Assembly (NCBI GenBank): GCA_019745775.1
Contig: JAIESR010000013.1
Span: 62,001-126,000 of the forward strand
Origin: Xanthobacteraceae bacterium
GTDB taxonomy: Bacteria; Pseudomonadota; Alphaproteobacteria; Rhizobiales; Xanthobacteraceae
DNA: 64,000 nucleotides
Direction: 5' to 3'
A program made the position numbers and the translations under genes. Below, piece by piece: positions 49,431 to 57,535 of this stretch. The notes under the pieces are model-generated. The model was given only the letters and a program-made list of their open reading frames with translations. It had not been told where the DNA came from and searched no databases. Numbering within the stretch: position 1 is the first letter of the stretch; each line of letters starts with the position of its first letter.

Positions 49431-50968
49431 GGTTCGCGGACCATGACGATGCCCGGGTTGGCCGCGGCATAGTCGAAGGCATACGCCAGCTCCCCGGGCG
49501 ATTCCGCGTGGACGGTGCACAACGGCTGCCGCGCCGTAACGGTATCGCCGAGGGAGACGTGCAGATCGACGCCGGCAGCCTTGTCGTCCGGGGCGCCGGC
49601 GAGCTTTGCTAACCGCGCAATCTTGCGGTTATCGATGGCTTGCACGAGACCCGGCCGATCCGCCAGCAATGGCCGCTGCTGGTTTGAAGTCGGCGGCACC
49701 CGCATTCCTCCCTGCGCCTCGCAGATCCGTTGAAACTTCGCCCACGCGCGGCCGTCGTCGAGCGCCTGGGCCGCCATTGCATCGCCGCCGGCCGCAGGCG
49801 CTGCGCCTGCCAGCTCCAGAAGGGCGCCGGCGAGCGCTATTGCTCTTTGCCTTAAATCCTGCGGCGCGTCTGCCTTGCCGCACAAGACGGCCAGGACATC
49901 GCGGGCTTCGAGCGCCGGACCGATTCCGCGCCCCACCGGCTCCAACCCGTCTGTGGTCACGATCTTGACCCGCAGTCCGAATGTCTCGGCGACACTGATG
50001 ATATCGCGGGACAGGGTCTCGGCTGTTTTGGCGTCGCGCACCTTCGCCGTTGGACCCACGGGCATATCGATCACGAGATGAGTCGACCCCGCGGCGATTT
50101 TCTTGGATAGGACCGATGCAATCAGTTGCCCTTCGCTATCGAGGTCGAGAGCGCGCTCGACCCGGATGAGGATGTCGTCGGCCGGGCTGAGCTTGATCGC
50201 ACCGCCCCACACCACGCAACCACCTTCGCGCTCGACCACCTGTCGGATCACGGGGGTATCGAGATCGACCGGGGCCATCGTCTCCATGGCATCGGCGGTC
50301 CCGGCCGGCGACGTAATTGCTCGCGAGGACGTCTTCGGCATCGTAAGACCCAGTGAGGCTACAATTGCCACGATGATGGGAGTCGTCCGATTTCCAGGCA
50401 GGCCGCCGACCCAATGCTTGTCGACGATGATCCCGGCGGGCCATTGCAACCGCTCCCCGGTCTCCACCATCGCGTGGGTCAGCGCGAGTATTTCCTTATG
50501 GTCGAGCGGCTTGGCCGCGCAAGCCGTCAGAAAGGACGACAGATCGATGTCGGAATATTTGCCATCGACGACATCGCGAATGATGGCGTTGAAAGAGGAT
50601 TCGACGAGGTCGTGACCGTAGATGCGGCTGCGGACATGACTGAGGGAATCGAGCGGTGCAGGATGAGCGATAGTGATGCTGCCGCCGTTGGTCAGGCCAA
50701 GCCGTCTCCATGCGGATTCGGACAGTGCCGCCTCGTCATGCGCGACGAGATCGCCGGTGGCCTGGTATAGGGTGGCGATCACCCGCCGCTTGCCGTTGCA
50801 GAGCTGGACGCGCGCATGGGCGGAAAACCCCTCGGATCGGCAGACCGCGCAATCCTTGTGCATGACCACGACGGCTTCGTACTGGGTGTCCAGGCCGAGG
50901 CGCCGCGCACGAACACTGTTCGAACCCATTCCACGCGGGGCAATCCCACTTTTGTCCGATTTGCTCAT
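49427..50968 (-). CDS. AMP-phosphorylase-type (thymidine phosphorylase-like) enzyme
   Basis: A 513-residue phosphorylase. It has an N-terminal extension domain (about 1-95), then the glycosyltransferase family 3 fold with DKHWVGGLPGNRTTPI (183-198) and KTSSRAITSPAGTAD (212-226). This wording is that of AMP phosphorylases (archaeal DeoA), which split nucleoside 5'-monophosphates with phosphate to a base plus ribose 1,5-bisphosphate; true thymidine phosphorylases are shorter (~440 aa) and differ in these loops. Bacterial members are often labelled putative thymidine phosphorylase. ATG 50968 overlaps the TGA of the RNase gene. No RuBisCO or ribose-1,5-bisphosphate isomerase is in view. Confidence 0.88.
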   Translation of the reverse strand: MSKSDKSGIAPRGMGSNSVRARRLGLDTQYEAVVVMHKDCAVCRSEGFSAHARVQLCNGKRRVIATLYQATGDLVAHDEAALSESAWRRLGLTNGGSITIAHPAPLDSLSHVRSRIYGHDLVESSFNAIIRDVVDGKYSDIDLSSFLTACAAKPLDHKEILALTHAMVETGERLQWPAGIIVDKHWVGGLPGNRTTPIIVAIVASLGLTMPKTSSRAITSPAGTADAMETMAPVDLDTPVIRQVVEREGGCVVWGGAIKLSPADDILIRVERALDLDSEGQLIASVLSKKIAAGSTHLVIDMPVGPTAKVRDAKTAETLSRDIISVAETFGLRVKIVTTDGLEPVGRGIGPALEARDVLAVLCGKADAPQDLRQRAIALAGALLELAGAAPAAGGDAMAAQALDDGRAWAKFQRICEAQGGMRVPPTSNQQRPLLADRPGLVQAIDNRKIARLAKLAGAPDDKAAGVDLHVSLGDTVTARQPLCTVHAESPGELAYAFDYAAANPGIVMVREP

Positions 50969-52329
50969 GTCAGGTCGACCTTCTCCCCCAGAGCGGGGAC
51001 ACGGCATGGCCAGCCGAGTTCTTCCTCGATCCGGCGGCGCAGAGCGTCCGACGCGGTCGGCTCACCGTGCACCAGAAACGTGATTTTTGGCGGAGCCTTG
51101 AAGCCGCGCAACCAGCGCAGGATTTCATCGGCATCGGCGTGTGCAGACAGCATGTCGAGATTCTTCACTTGCGCACGAACGGGCACATAATCGCCGTGAA
51201 TCTTGATGCTTCCCGCTCCTGACACCATTGAAGCACCGCGGGTGCCCGCGGCCTGGAAGCCCGCAAACAGAATCGTACTCCTTGGGTCGGGCGCGTATCG
51301 CTTCAGATGGTGCAGCACGCGACCACCCGTTGCCATTCCACTTGCGGAGACAATGATCTTTGGCAGCGGATTGGCGGTTAGCGCCCTGGAGTCCTCAACG
51401 CTGCGCCTGTACTCCGCGACGGCACAGGAGCGTCTGCAGTCGAGTTTGGATAGCTTGTGATCGCCGACGCTTTTGCAGAAGATCTCGCTGGCATCCGCGG
51501 CCATCGGGCTATCAAGGAAAATCGGTACGTTCACGAGCTGGCCCCTCGCTTTCAAGGTTTGGAGGTGAAACAGGATGCTCTGAACGCGTCCGACCGCAAA
51601 GGCCGGAATGACGATCGTCCCGCCGCGACCGATGGTCTCGGCGATGACTGCGGCAAGGGCGTCGGCGGGGGCTTTCCGGTCGTGCTTGCGGTCGCCGTAG
51701 GTGGACTCCACCAGGAGGTAGTCGGCCCGATCGACCGGCACGGGATCGACCATGGTCGCATCGTCGTAGCGGCCGATGTCGCCGGAGAAAACAACAGTGG
51801 TGCCACCCCAATCGATTTGAACAGACGCAGCGCCCAAGATGTGGCCCATCCGGCGCAACCGCAGCTTGGCCGCTCCGGGCAGTGCCACCTCATCGTCGAA
51901 GGGCACTGGCATCAGTTGCTCAAGCGCCGCCCAAGCGTCCTCTTCGGTATAGAGCGGCAGCGCGGGCTTATGTTTCGAAAACTTGTGGCGGTTGGCAAAT
52001 TCCGCGTCCCGCTCCTGCAGGTGCCCGGCATCCGGCAGCAAGACCGCGCATAGGTCACCCGTTGAGCGGGCACAATAAACGGGCCCTTTGAAGCCGTGCT
52101 TGACGAGAAGGGGCAGGTAGCCGCTGTGATCAAGGTGGGCATGCGTCAGAACGGCCGAATCGATGGTGCGGGGCTCGATCGGAAATGGTGCCCAGTTCTT
52201 GAGACGCAACGCCTTGAAACCCTGAAACAAGCCGCAGTCGACCAACACATTATGCGCATCGCGCTGAAGAAGAAATTTCGAGCCGGTAACAGTACCGGCC
52301 CCACCCAGGAAAGAGAGCGTCAGGTTCAT
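50965..52329 (-). CDS. Metallo-beta-lactamase/beta-CASP RNase (Ysh1/CPSF73-like)
   Basis: A 454-residue ribonuclease-family protein. The zinc site HAHLDHSG (63-70) sits in the beta-lactamase fold; the next motifs include GHILGAASVQID and FSGDIGRYDD. The beta-CASP cap has AVGRVQSILFHL and IIVSASGMATGGRVLHHLK. The C-terminal RMMBL part holds SAHADADEILRWLRGF and FLVHGEPTASDALRRRI. Relatives cut RNA endo- or exonucleolytically. It is the first gene of a three-gene operon joined by ATGA overlaps, with an FNR/FixK box about 100 nt upstream. GAGGA lies 9 nt before ATG 52329. Confidence 0.92.
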   Translation of the reverse strand: MNLTLSFLGGAGTVTGSKFLLQRDAHNVLVDCGLFQGFKALRLKNWAPFPIEPRTIDSAVLTHAHLDHSGYLPLLVKHGFKGPVYCARSTGDLCAVLLPDAGHLQERDAEFANRHKFSKHKPALPLYTEEDAWAALEQLMPVPFDDEVALPGAAKLRLRRMGHILGAASVQIDWGGTTVVFSGDIGRYDDATMVDPVPVDRADYLLVESTYGDRKHDRKAPADALAAVIAETIGRGGTIVIPAFAVGRVQSILFHLQTLKARGQLVNVPIFLDSPMAADASEIFCKSVGDHKLSKLDCRRSCAVAEYRRSVEDSRALTANPLPKIIVSASGMATGGRVLHHLKRYAPDPRSTILFAGFQAAGTRGASMVSGAGSIKIHGDYVPVRAQVKNLDMLSAHADADEILRWLRGFKAPPKITFLVHGEPTASDALRRRIEEELGWPCRVPALGEKVDLT

Positions 52330-52424
52330 GAAGGATGGTCCTCAACGAGCGATCGGACGACGGAAGTCTTTGCACCAATGACCAGCATCGTCCTGACTTT
52401 GTGCGCTCTGGCGTCGAAATGGAT

Positions 52425-52438
52425 TTGATCAGCATCAA
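52425..52438 (-). promoter_or_regulatory. FNR/FixK box upstream of the RNase-phosphorylase-PRPP operon
   Basis: TTGATCAGCATCAA is a perfect TTGAT-N4-ATCAA FNR/FixK palindrome. Its centre is 102 nt from the operon ATG, giving a ~60-nt leader if it acts at -41.5. The -10 match at the expected place (CAAAGT) is weak. It is 254 nt from the divergent CMD gene, so control of that gene is less likely. Confidence 0.75.
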
Positions 52439-52459
52439 TTTCCATGAGCCGATACGATA

Positions 52460-52489
52460 TGGATGCTTTGTTGATGGATGCTTTGTTGA
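52460..52489. repeat. Two tandem copies of a 15-nt unit
   Basis: TGGATGCTTTGTTGA occurs twice head to tail with no mismatch. It may be replication slippage or a regulator site; its position just upstream of the FNR/FixK box, as seen from the RNase operon, is notable. Confidence 0.8.
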
Positions 52490-52685
52490 AGGCCGGATGA
52501 TGATCAGGACGTCCCGTTGCCAGATAGCGGCGTGCGCCGCCTGAAGCCGGGAGCTTGTGTCGCCTATGATATGGACAATGAAGCGAATCTTCTGAAGATT
52601 AACGCGTGTACCACTTCCCCTGCGGGGGGCACATCCACGACCGCCGTCGCTCGTGATCATGCGTCGGGAGGGAGGGACAAGACGC

Positions 52686-53222
52686 ATGGCCCGTGTGAAA
52701 CTGCTCCAGCCGGAGGACTGTCCGGATCAGACCGCCCTGCTCGATCGCATCCGCAAGGGCCGGCGCGGCAACGTCATCAACGTCTACAAAACGCTGCTGC
52801 ACAGCCCGGATATCGCCAGCGTCTGGCTCGACCTCGTCAATGTGGTGCGCTGGAAGGTCGATCTCGAAGGACGGCTGCGCGAGGTGGTGATCGTGCGCAT
52901 CGGCTATCTCAACCGCTGCCCCTACGTCGTGAACCAGCACGTGCCCGAGCTCACCGCGCCGGAGGGACTCTCGAACGAGGAATGCGCGGCGCTCGCCGAC
53001 TGGCGCCCCTCGCCGTTCTTCAGTGCCCGCGAGCGTGCGGCCCTCGCCTATGCCGATGCCGTCACACGCGAAATCGACGTGCCCGAGGCGGTGTTCGCCG
53101 AGCTGCGCAAGCATTTCAACGAGCGCCAGATCGTCGAGCTGACGGTGCTGATCGGCACCTACAATATGCATACGCGGGTCGGCCAGGCGCTGCAGATCGA
53201 CCCCGAGCCGCATCATCCCTGA
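52686..53222 (+). CDS. Carboxymuconolactone decarboxylase (CMD/AhpD-like) family protein
   Basis: A 178-residue all-helical protein. The CMD core is visible: LREVVIVRIGYLNRCPYVVNQHVPEL, with a single cysteine and the histidine eight residues on; the AhpD CxxC redox pair is absent, so it is unlikely to be a peroxidase reductase. The end (RQIVELTVLIGTYNMHTRV) is also typical. Members decarboxylate gamma-carboxymuconolactone or have unknown roles in catabolic clusters. It is followed after 8 bp by a 2-hydroxyacid dehydrogenase gene, so the two form an operon. Confidence 0.88.
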   Translation: MARVKLLQPEDCPDQTALLDRIRKGRRGNVINVYKTLLHSPDIASVWLDLVNVVRWKVDLEGRLREVVIVRIGYLNRCPYVVNQHVPELTAPEGLSNEECAALADWRPSPFFSARERAALAYADAVTREIDVPEAVFAELRKHFNERQIVELTVLIGTYNMHTRVGQALQIDPEPHHP

Positions 53223-53230
53223 GGAGCGCC

Positions 53231-54313
53231 ATGCCGGAAACGCCGCTCCTTGTCGTCGAAGAAGATCGATTCCTGCGCATGCTGCAGGTCGTGCTCGATC
53301 CGGACATACCGGCCGAGCGCTACGCGGCGTTCAAGGACTTCTTCGCGCATGAAGCCGATCTCGACGACTACTGCGCGCGCGTGCGCGCGACCGTTCCCGG
53401 GCTATTTCCGGCGCGCGTGCAAATGGTCGAGACGCAGGAAGAATTGCGCGCGGCGCTTCCCGAGGCGCACGGCGTGGCGGTCGAGGCGCTCACCGTCGGC
53501 CGCGAGGAGCTCGCGGCAGCCCCTAAGCTGAAGTTCGCGCAAAAATACGGTCTCGCACCCGCACCGATCGATACCGCCGCCTGCGCCGAACGCGGCGTCG
53601 CCGTGCTCACCATCCGCCGCCGCGCCAACATCGCCTGCGCCGAGCACGCACTGGCACTGATGCTGACGCAGGCGCGCAAATTCGACCGCTTCATCGGCCG
53701 CGTCACCGTCAACCGGCTCGCGGAGATCGGCCATCACTACAAGCCGTTCGACCGGCGGCACACGCCGTATTCGAACTGGGGCCGCGTCGGCGGCATCCGC
53801 ATGCTCCACGGCGCGACGCTCGGCCTGATCGGCCTTGGCGAGATCGGCCGTGAGATCGCATCCCGCGCCGTCGCTTTCGGGATGCGCGTTCTCTATTTCC
53901 AGCGGCGGCGCCTGCCCGAGGACGAGGAGAAGGCGCGCGACGTCACCTATGCGCCACTCGATACGCTCCTCGCCGAAGCCGATTGGATGGTCCCGCAGCT
54001 GCCGGAAGGGCCTGCGACCCGACACCTGATCGGCGCGCCGCAGCTCGCACGCCTGAAGCCCGGCGCCTTCATCGTCAACGTGTCGCGGCCGGACGTGATC
54101 GAGCGCGCGGCACTGATCGACGCGCTGAGATCCGGCCGGCTCGGTGGCTTTGCGCTCGATCCGCTCTATCAGGCACCGACGCCCGATGACGACGAGCTGC
54201 TGCAACTCAAGAATGTCATCATGGTGCCGCACCTCGCCGGCGCGCCGCGGCTCAACGCGCTCGCCGATTTCGAGGAGATCGTCACCGGGATGGCGCGGGC
54301 GCTGGCGCGCTGA
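53231..54313 (+). CDS. D-isomer-specific 2-hydroxyacid dehydrogenase family protein
   Basis: A 360-residue NAD(P)-dependent dehydrogenase interconverting a 2-hydroxyacid and 2-oxoacid. The dinucleotide loop GATLGLIGLGEIGREIASRA lies near residue 195-215, the catalytic arginine sits in NVSRPDVIE, and the histidine in MVPHLAGAPR. The usual DVF segment reads ALDPLYQ. ATG 53231 has GAGGAG upstream; a much longer frame begins at 52517 but runs through the CMD gene. Second gene of a two-gene unit; the substrate is unknown. Confidence 0.9.
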   Translation: MPETPLLVVEEDRFLRMLQVVLDPDIPAERYAAFKDFFAHEADLDDYCARVRATVPGLFPARVQMVETQEELRAALPEAHGVAVEALTVGREELAAAPKLKFAQKYGLAPAPIDTAACAERGVAVLTIRRRANIACAEHALALMLTQARKFDRFIGRVTVNRLAEIGHHYKPFDRRHTPYSNWGRVGGIRMLHGATLGLIGLGEIGREIASRAVAFGMRVLYFQRRRLPEDEEKARDVTYAPLDTLLAEADWMVPQLPEGPATRHLIGAPQLARLKPGAFIVNVSRPDVIERAALIDALRSGRLGGFALDPLYQAPTPDDDELLQLKNVIMVPHLAGAPRLNALADFEEIVTGMARALAR

Positions 54314-54481
54314 CGCTACTGCTCGCGCGCCGTTCAGCGGCGCCAGCCGCATGTGTCGTAAGCGGCTCAGCGCGGATAGCGCTCACAACCACGCGAAATG
54401 CTATTCAGACAACCATATCGCGCGTAACCGCGGTCGAATGCTATGCTTGATCGCGTGGTTGCAAAAACACGGGAGGAAACA

Positions 54482-55309
54482 ATGAAGAAGCGATCCCTGC
54501 TGCCTGTCCTGGCGTTTCTCGCCGCGCTCTCGGCACTGGCGACCCTGGCGCAATCGGCTCTTGCCCAGAGCAAGCCCGGCATCGAACGGATGTACGTGCT
54601 TTACTGTGGCGACATCCATCTCAAAGACGCGTCGAGCTTCACGCCGGGCGCGAGCGGCCCCGGCCATCTCAGCGTCACCTGCTATCTGATCAAGCACGCG
54701 CGCGGCTGGGTCCTGTTCGACACCGGCGTCGGCGACCATATCGTCAACATGCCGGACGGTCAGAAGAGCCAGGCGGGCTTCTGGACCGTCAAGAAGACGC
54801 TCGAAAGCCAACTCGGCGAAATCGGTCTCAAGCCCGCCGACATCAATTACGTCGCGCTTTCGCATTCGCACGGCGATCACGTCGGCAACCTCAAGCTGTT
54901 TCCACAATCCACACTGGTCGTGCAGAAGGCCGAGTGGGACTGGAAGCCGCCGGTCGGCACGCCGATCTCGCAGTCCGGCATGAAGGCGATCACGCCCGAC
55001 GGCGACCATGATCTGTTCGGTGACGGCAGCGTGATGCTTATTGCCACCCATGGGCACTCACCCGGGCATCAGAACATGCTGATCAAGCTGCCGAAGACCG
55101 GCGCCATCATGTTCACGGGCGATTCCGTCCACACCAAAGCCAATTGGGACGGCGGCCGCGTGCCACAGCGCAACTTCAACGTACCGCAGTCGCTCGAAGC
55201 GCTCGAGCGCATGCGCACGGTGCTCAAGCAGGCGAATGCCGTGCTCTGGATCGGTCACGAGCCGAGCGAGGTGCCGAACCGCAAATACGCCCCAGCCTAT
55301 TACGAGTGA
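54482..55309 (+). CDS. Exported metallo-beta-lactamase-fold protein (N-acyl homoserine lactonase-like)
   Basis: A 275-residue protein with a signal peptide (residues 1-28, ending SALAQSKPG). The di-zinc motif SHSHGDHVG, the later HGHSPGHQ and TGDSVH elements, and WIGHEPSE at the end provide the metal ligands. The order and length match AttM/AiiA-like lactonases, which open homoserine or other lactones; the Tyr-Val-Leu-Tyr-Cys-Gly-Asp opening (YVLYCGD) is also typical. The export signal is unusual for quorum-quenching enzymes, so another ester or lactone substrate is possible. GGGAGGAAACA precedes ATG 54482. Monocistronic. Confidence 0.87.
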   Translation: MKKRSLLPVLAFLAALSALATLAQSALAQSKPGIERMYVLYCGDIHLKDASSFTPGASGPGHLSVTCYLIKHARGWVLFDTGVGDHIVNMPDGQKSQAGFWTVKKTLESQLGEIGLKPADINYVALSHSHGDHVGNLKLFPQSTLVVQKAEWDWKPPVGTPISQSGMKAITPDGDHDLFGDGSVMLIATHGHSPGHQNMLIKLPKTGAIMFTGDSVHTKANWDGGRVPQRNFNVPQSLEALERMRTVLKQANAVLWIGHEPSEVPNRKYAPAYYE

Positions 55310-55355
55310 CGGAGGAATTCCTGGGCCTCGCCGCCGATCAGCAGTAGCGCCTGGG

Positions 55356-55380
55356 CTACGCGTGCGCCAGCGACGCGTAG
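55356..55380. other. Perfect hairpin between convergent genes
   Basis: CTACGCGT / ACGCGTAG, an 8-bp stem with a 9-nt loop, 46 nt after the lactonase-like gene and 140 nt before the end of the converging FAH-family gene. There is no T run, so termination is uncertain. The rest of 55310-55520 shows nothing recognisable. Confidence 0.45.
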
Positions 55381-55520
55381 AGGATGATCGAGCCGGCGAC
55401 CAGGCGTCGGTCACCGCGCAGCCAATATAAGTCATCGGCCGCACTCACCTGTGGCGAGCGCGGCCGCGACGTAGCAAGTGCGTTTGGTCTCCGGGAATAG
55501 CGAGACCGGCAGCACAGGGC

Positions 55521-56234
55521 TCAGCCGACCGGGACCTTGATGTCGCCGACGCCGTCGACGTGGCCGTGCATGACTTCGCCCTTCTTCACGGCGCCTACGC
55601 CGGCCGGCGTGCCGCTCATGATGATGTCGCCGGGGGCGAGCTCGAACAGCGCCGAGAGATGCTGGATCACCTCCGGCACCTTCCAGATCAGCTGGTTCAG
55701 ATCGCCGGTCTGCCGGCGCTTGCCGTCGACATCGAGCCAGATCGCGCCCTGATCGGGATGACCGATCTCCGACGCACGGACGATCTCGCCGATCGGCGCC
55801 GACTTTTCGAATGCCTTGCCGACCTCCCATGGGCGCTGCAGGTCCTTGGCCTGGGTCTGCAGGTCGCGCCGCGTCATGTCGAGGCCGACGGCGTAGCCGT
55901 ACACATGTTCCAGCGCCTTCGCGGTCGTGATGTTCGAGCCGCCCTTCCCGATCGCAACGATGAGCTCGATCTCGAAGTGCAGGTCGTTGGTCAGCGGCGG
56001 ATACGGGAACGTCTCGCCACCTGCCAGGATCACGTTATCGGGGTTCTTCTGGAAGAAGAACGGCGGCTCCTTGTTGGGGTCGCGGCCCATTTCGATGGCA
56101 TGGGCGGCATAGTTGCGCCCCACGCAGTAGACGCGCCGGATCGGAAACCGCGCCTTGGTCCCGCGCACCGGGAGCGACGTGACCGCAGGGGGGGTCACGA
56201 CATACGACGGCAGCGCGTCATTCATGGAGTTCAT
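55521..56234 (-). CDS. Fumarylacetoacetate hydrolase (FAH) family protein
   Basis: A 237-residue cytosolic enzyme hydrolysing or decarboxylating a beta-diketo or 2-oxo acid. Family markers: RVYCVGRNYAAHAIEMG, the metal ligands in DLHFEIELIVAIGKGG (ExE) and GLDMTRRDLQ (Asp), the KAFEKSAPIG loop and GDIIMSGTPAGVGAVKKG. Length fits acylpyruvases and 2-hydroxyhepta-diene-dioate isomerases, so a place in aromatic-ring breakdown is plausible. ATG 56234 follows GCAAGG; other ATGs at 56225 and 56264 are less well placed. Upstream 56235-56512 has no gene or clear motif. Confidence 0.9.
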   Translation of the reverse strand: MNSMNDALPSYVVTPPAVTSLPVRGTKARFPIRRVYCVGRNYAAHAIEMGRDPNKEPPFFFQKNPDNVILAGGETFPYPPLTNDLHFEIELIVAIGKGGSNITTAKALEHVYGYAVGLDMTRRDLQTQAKDLQRPWEVGKAFEKSAPIGEIVRASEIGHPDQGAIWLDVDGKRRQTGDLNQLIWKVPEVIQHLSALFELAPGDIIMSGTPAGVGAVKKGEVMHGHVDGVGDIKVPVG

Positions 56235-56512
56235 TGGTCTAACCTTGCTTGATCTTGAGGTCACAATGCCCAGAAGCGGAATCGCCCTGAGCGGCTAACG
56301 TATTGGAACGATTTAGCTTCTCTTCGAGAAAGCGATTGCCGCCGACAGCCGCCCACGAGACTCCTTAAAGAAGCCGCCGGACGCCGCCATGCGGATCGGC
56401 GCCTAAATACGCGCAAAGCGCGCGAGGGTACAGCCGCTATCGGGTCAAAAACGGGGAACCGAAGATCGACCGAGCGCCACGAGCCATTCACGGCACCTTG
56501 CGGCCGCGCGGC

Positions 56513-57484
56513 CTACATCGCGATGCCGGCCGACTTGATGATCGGCCCCCATTTCGCGACTTCGCCGGCAATGAATTTCTGCAAATCCTCCGGTGTCCCG
56601 CCGGCGGCTTGCATGTCCCCGGAATCGAGCTGCTGCTTGCCGATCTCGCTGTCGATGTAGTCGTTGATCAGCCTGTTGAGTTTCAGGACGATCTCCTGCG
56701 GCGTGCCGGCCGGCGCCACGACGCTGTAGTAGGCGACCGCCTCGAAACCGGGAAAACCGGATTCGTTCACCGTCGGGACATCCGGCAACTGCTTCGAGCG
56801 CGGCAATGTCGTCACCGCAAGCCCGCGCAACGATCCATCCCGGATCGGACCGACCAATGCCGGCGTGAAATTGATGCTGAGATCGATCTGGCCGGCGATG
56901 ACGTCGGTGCTCGATCCCGCGGCACCACGATAGGGAACGTAGTTCATCTTCGTGCCGCTGCTCTTCTGCAGCAGTTCCATCGTCAGATGCCCCTGTGAGC
57001 CGATGCCGGGCGTCGCCATGGAGATCTTGCCGGGATTGACTTTCGCATGCGTGATCAGTTCTTGAAGATTGCGGACCGGCACCTTCGGATGCATCACCAG
57101 TACCAGCGGTGATTTCGCCAGCAGGATGATGGGCGCGAATGCCCGATCGGCATCGAACGGCATGTTCTTGTACATGAAACGATTGGTCACCAGCGGGCCG
57201 GGCGGCGACAGCATCAGCGTATAGCCATCCGGACTGGCCTTGGCGACGTAGCCGGCGCCGATATTGCCGTTCGCGCCCGCGCGGTTCTCGACAACGACCT
57301 GCTGCCCAAGCTTGGTAGTCAGGTCCGCCGCCAGCCGCCGAGCCGGGAGATCGACCGAGCCGCCGGCGCCGAACGGAACCACGATCGTGACGGGACGCGA
57401 CGGCCAGGCCTGCGCGGCGGCGAGGGACGACGTCAGCGCGACAAAGGCCACGGCCAGCGCACAAGAACCGATCCTGCCCTGCAT
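56513..57484 (-). CDS. Bug/TctC-family tripartite tricarboxylate transporter substrate-binding protein
   Basis: A 323-residue periplasmic receptor. Signal peptide ends near LAAAQAWPS; the family pattern WPSRPVTIVVPFGAGGSVD, VVVENRAGANGNIGAGYVAK and SPDGYTLML follows. ATG 57484 with GCGGGGACGTACA upstream is preferred because it puts the signal peptide at the N-terminus; ATGs at 57511 and 57517 are possible. Third gene of a probable operon: DUF6282 protein, amidohydrolase, this receptor. No TctAB membrane subunits are nearby. Confidence 0.92.
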   Translation of the reverse strand: MQGRIGSCALAVAFVALTSSLAAAQAWPSRPVTIVVPFGAGGSVDLPARRLAADLTTKLGQQVVVENRAGANGNIGAGYVAKASPDGYTLMLSPPGPLVTNRFMYKNMPFDADRAFAPIILLAKSPLVLVMHPKVPVRNLQELITHAKVNPGKISMATPGIGSQGHLTMELLQKSSGTKMNYVPYRGAAGSSTDVIAGQIDLSINFTPALVGPIRDGSLRGLAVTTLPRSKQLPDVPTVNESGFPGFEAVAYYSVVAPAGTPQEIVLKLNRLINDYIDSEIGKQQLDSGDMQAAGGTPEDLQKFIAGEVAKWGPIIKSAGIAM

Positions 57485-57535
57485 TGTACGTCCCCGCTTT
57501 TCTTTGTTCATTCCCATCTTTCTGTCGAACCAACT

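Larger units (their letters stand above)
52330..52685. other. Divergent promoter region (356 bp)
   Basis: Between the RNase operon and the CMD-family gene. It holds the FNR/FixK box (52425-52438) and a 15-nt tandem repeat (52460-52489). The end nearest the CMD gene carries its ribosome-binding site (GGGAGGGACAAG). I see no gene here. Confidence 0.6.

Noticed and set aside
55310-55520. Possible gene remnant between the lactonase-like and FAH-family genes
   Set aside because: Short frames only, no recognisable domain; only a hairpin is supported.
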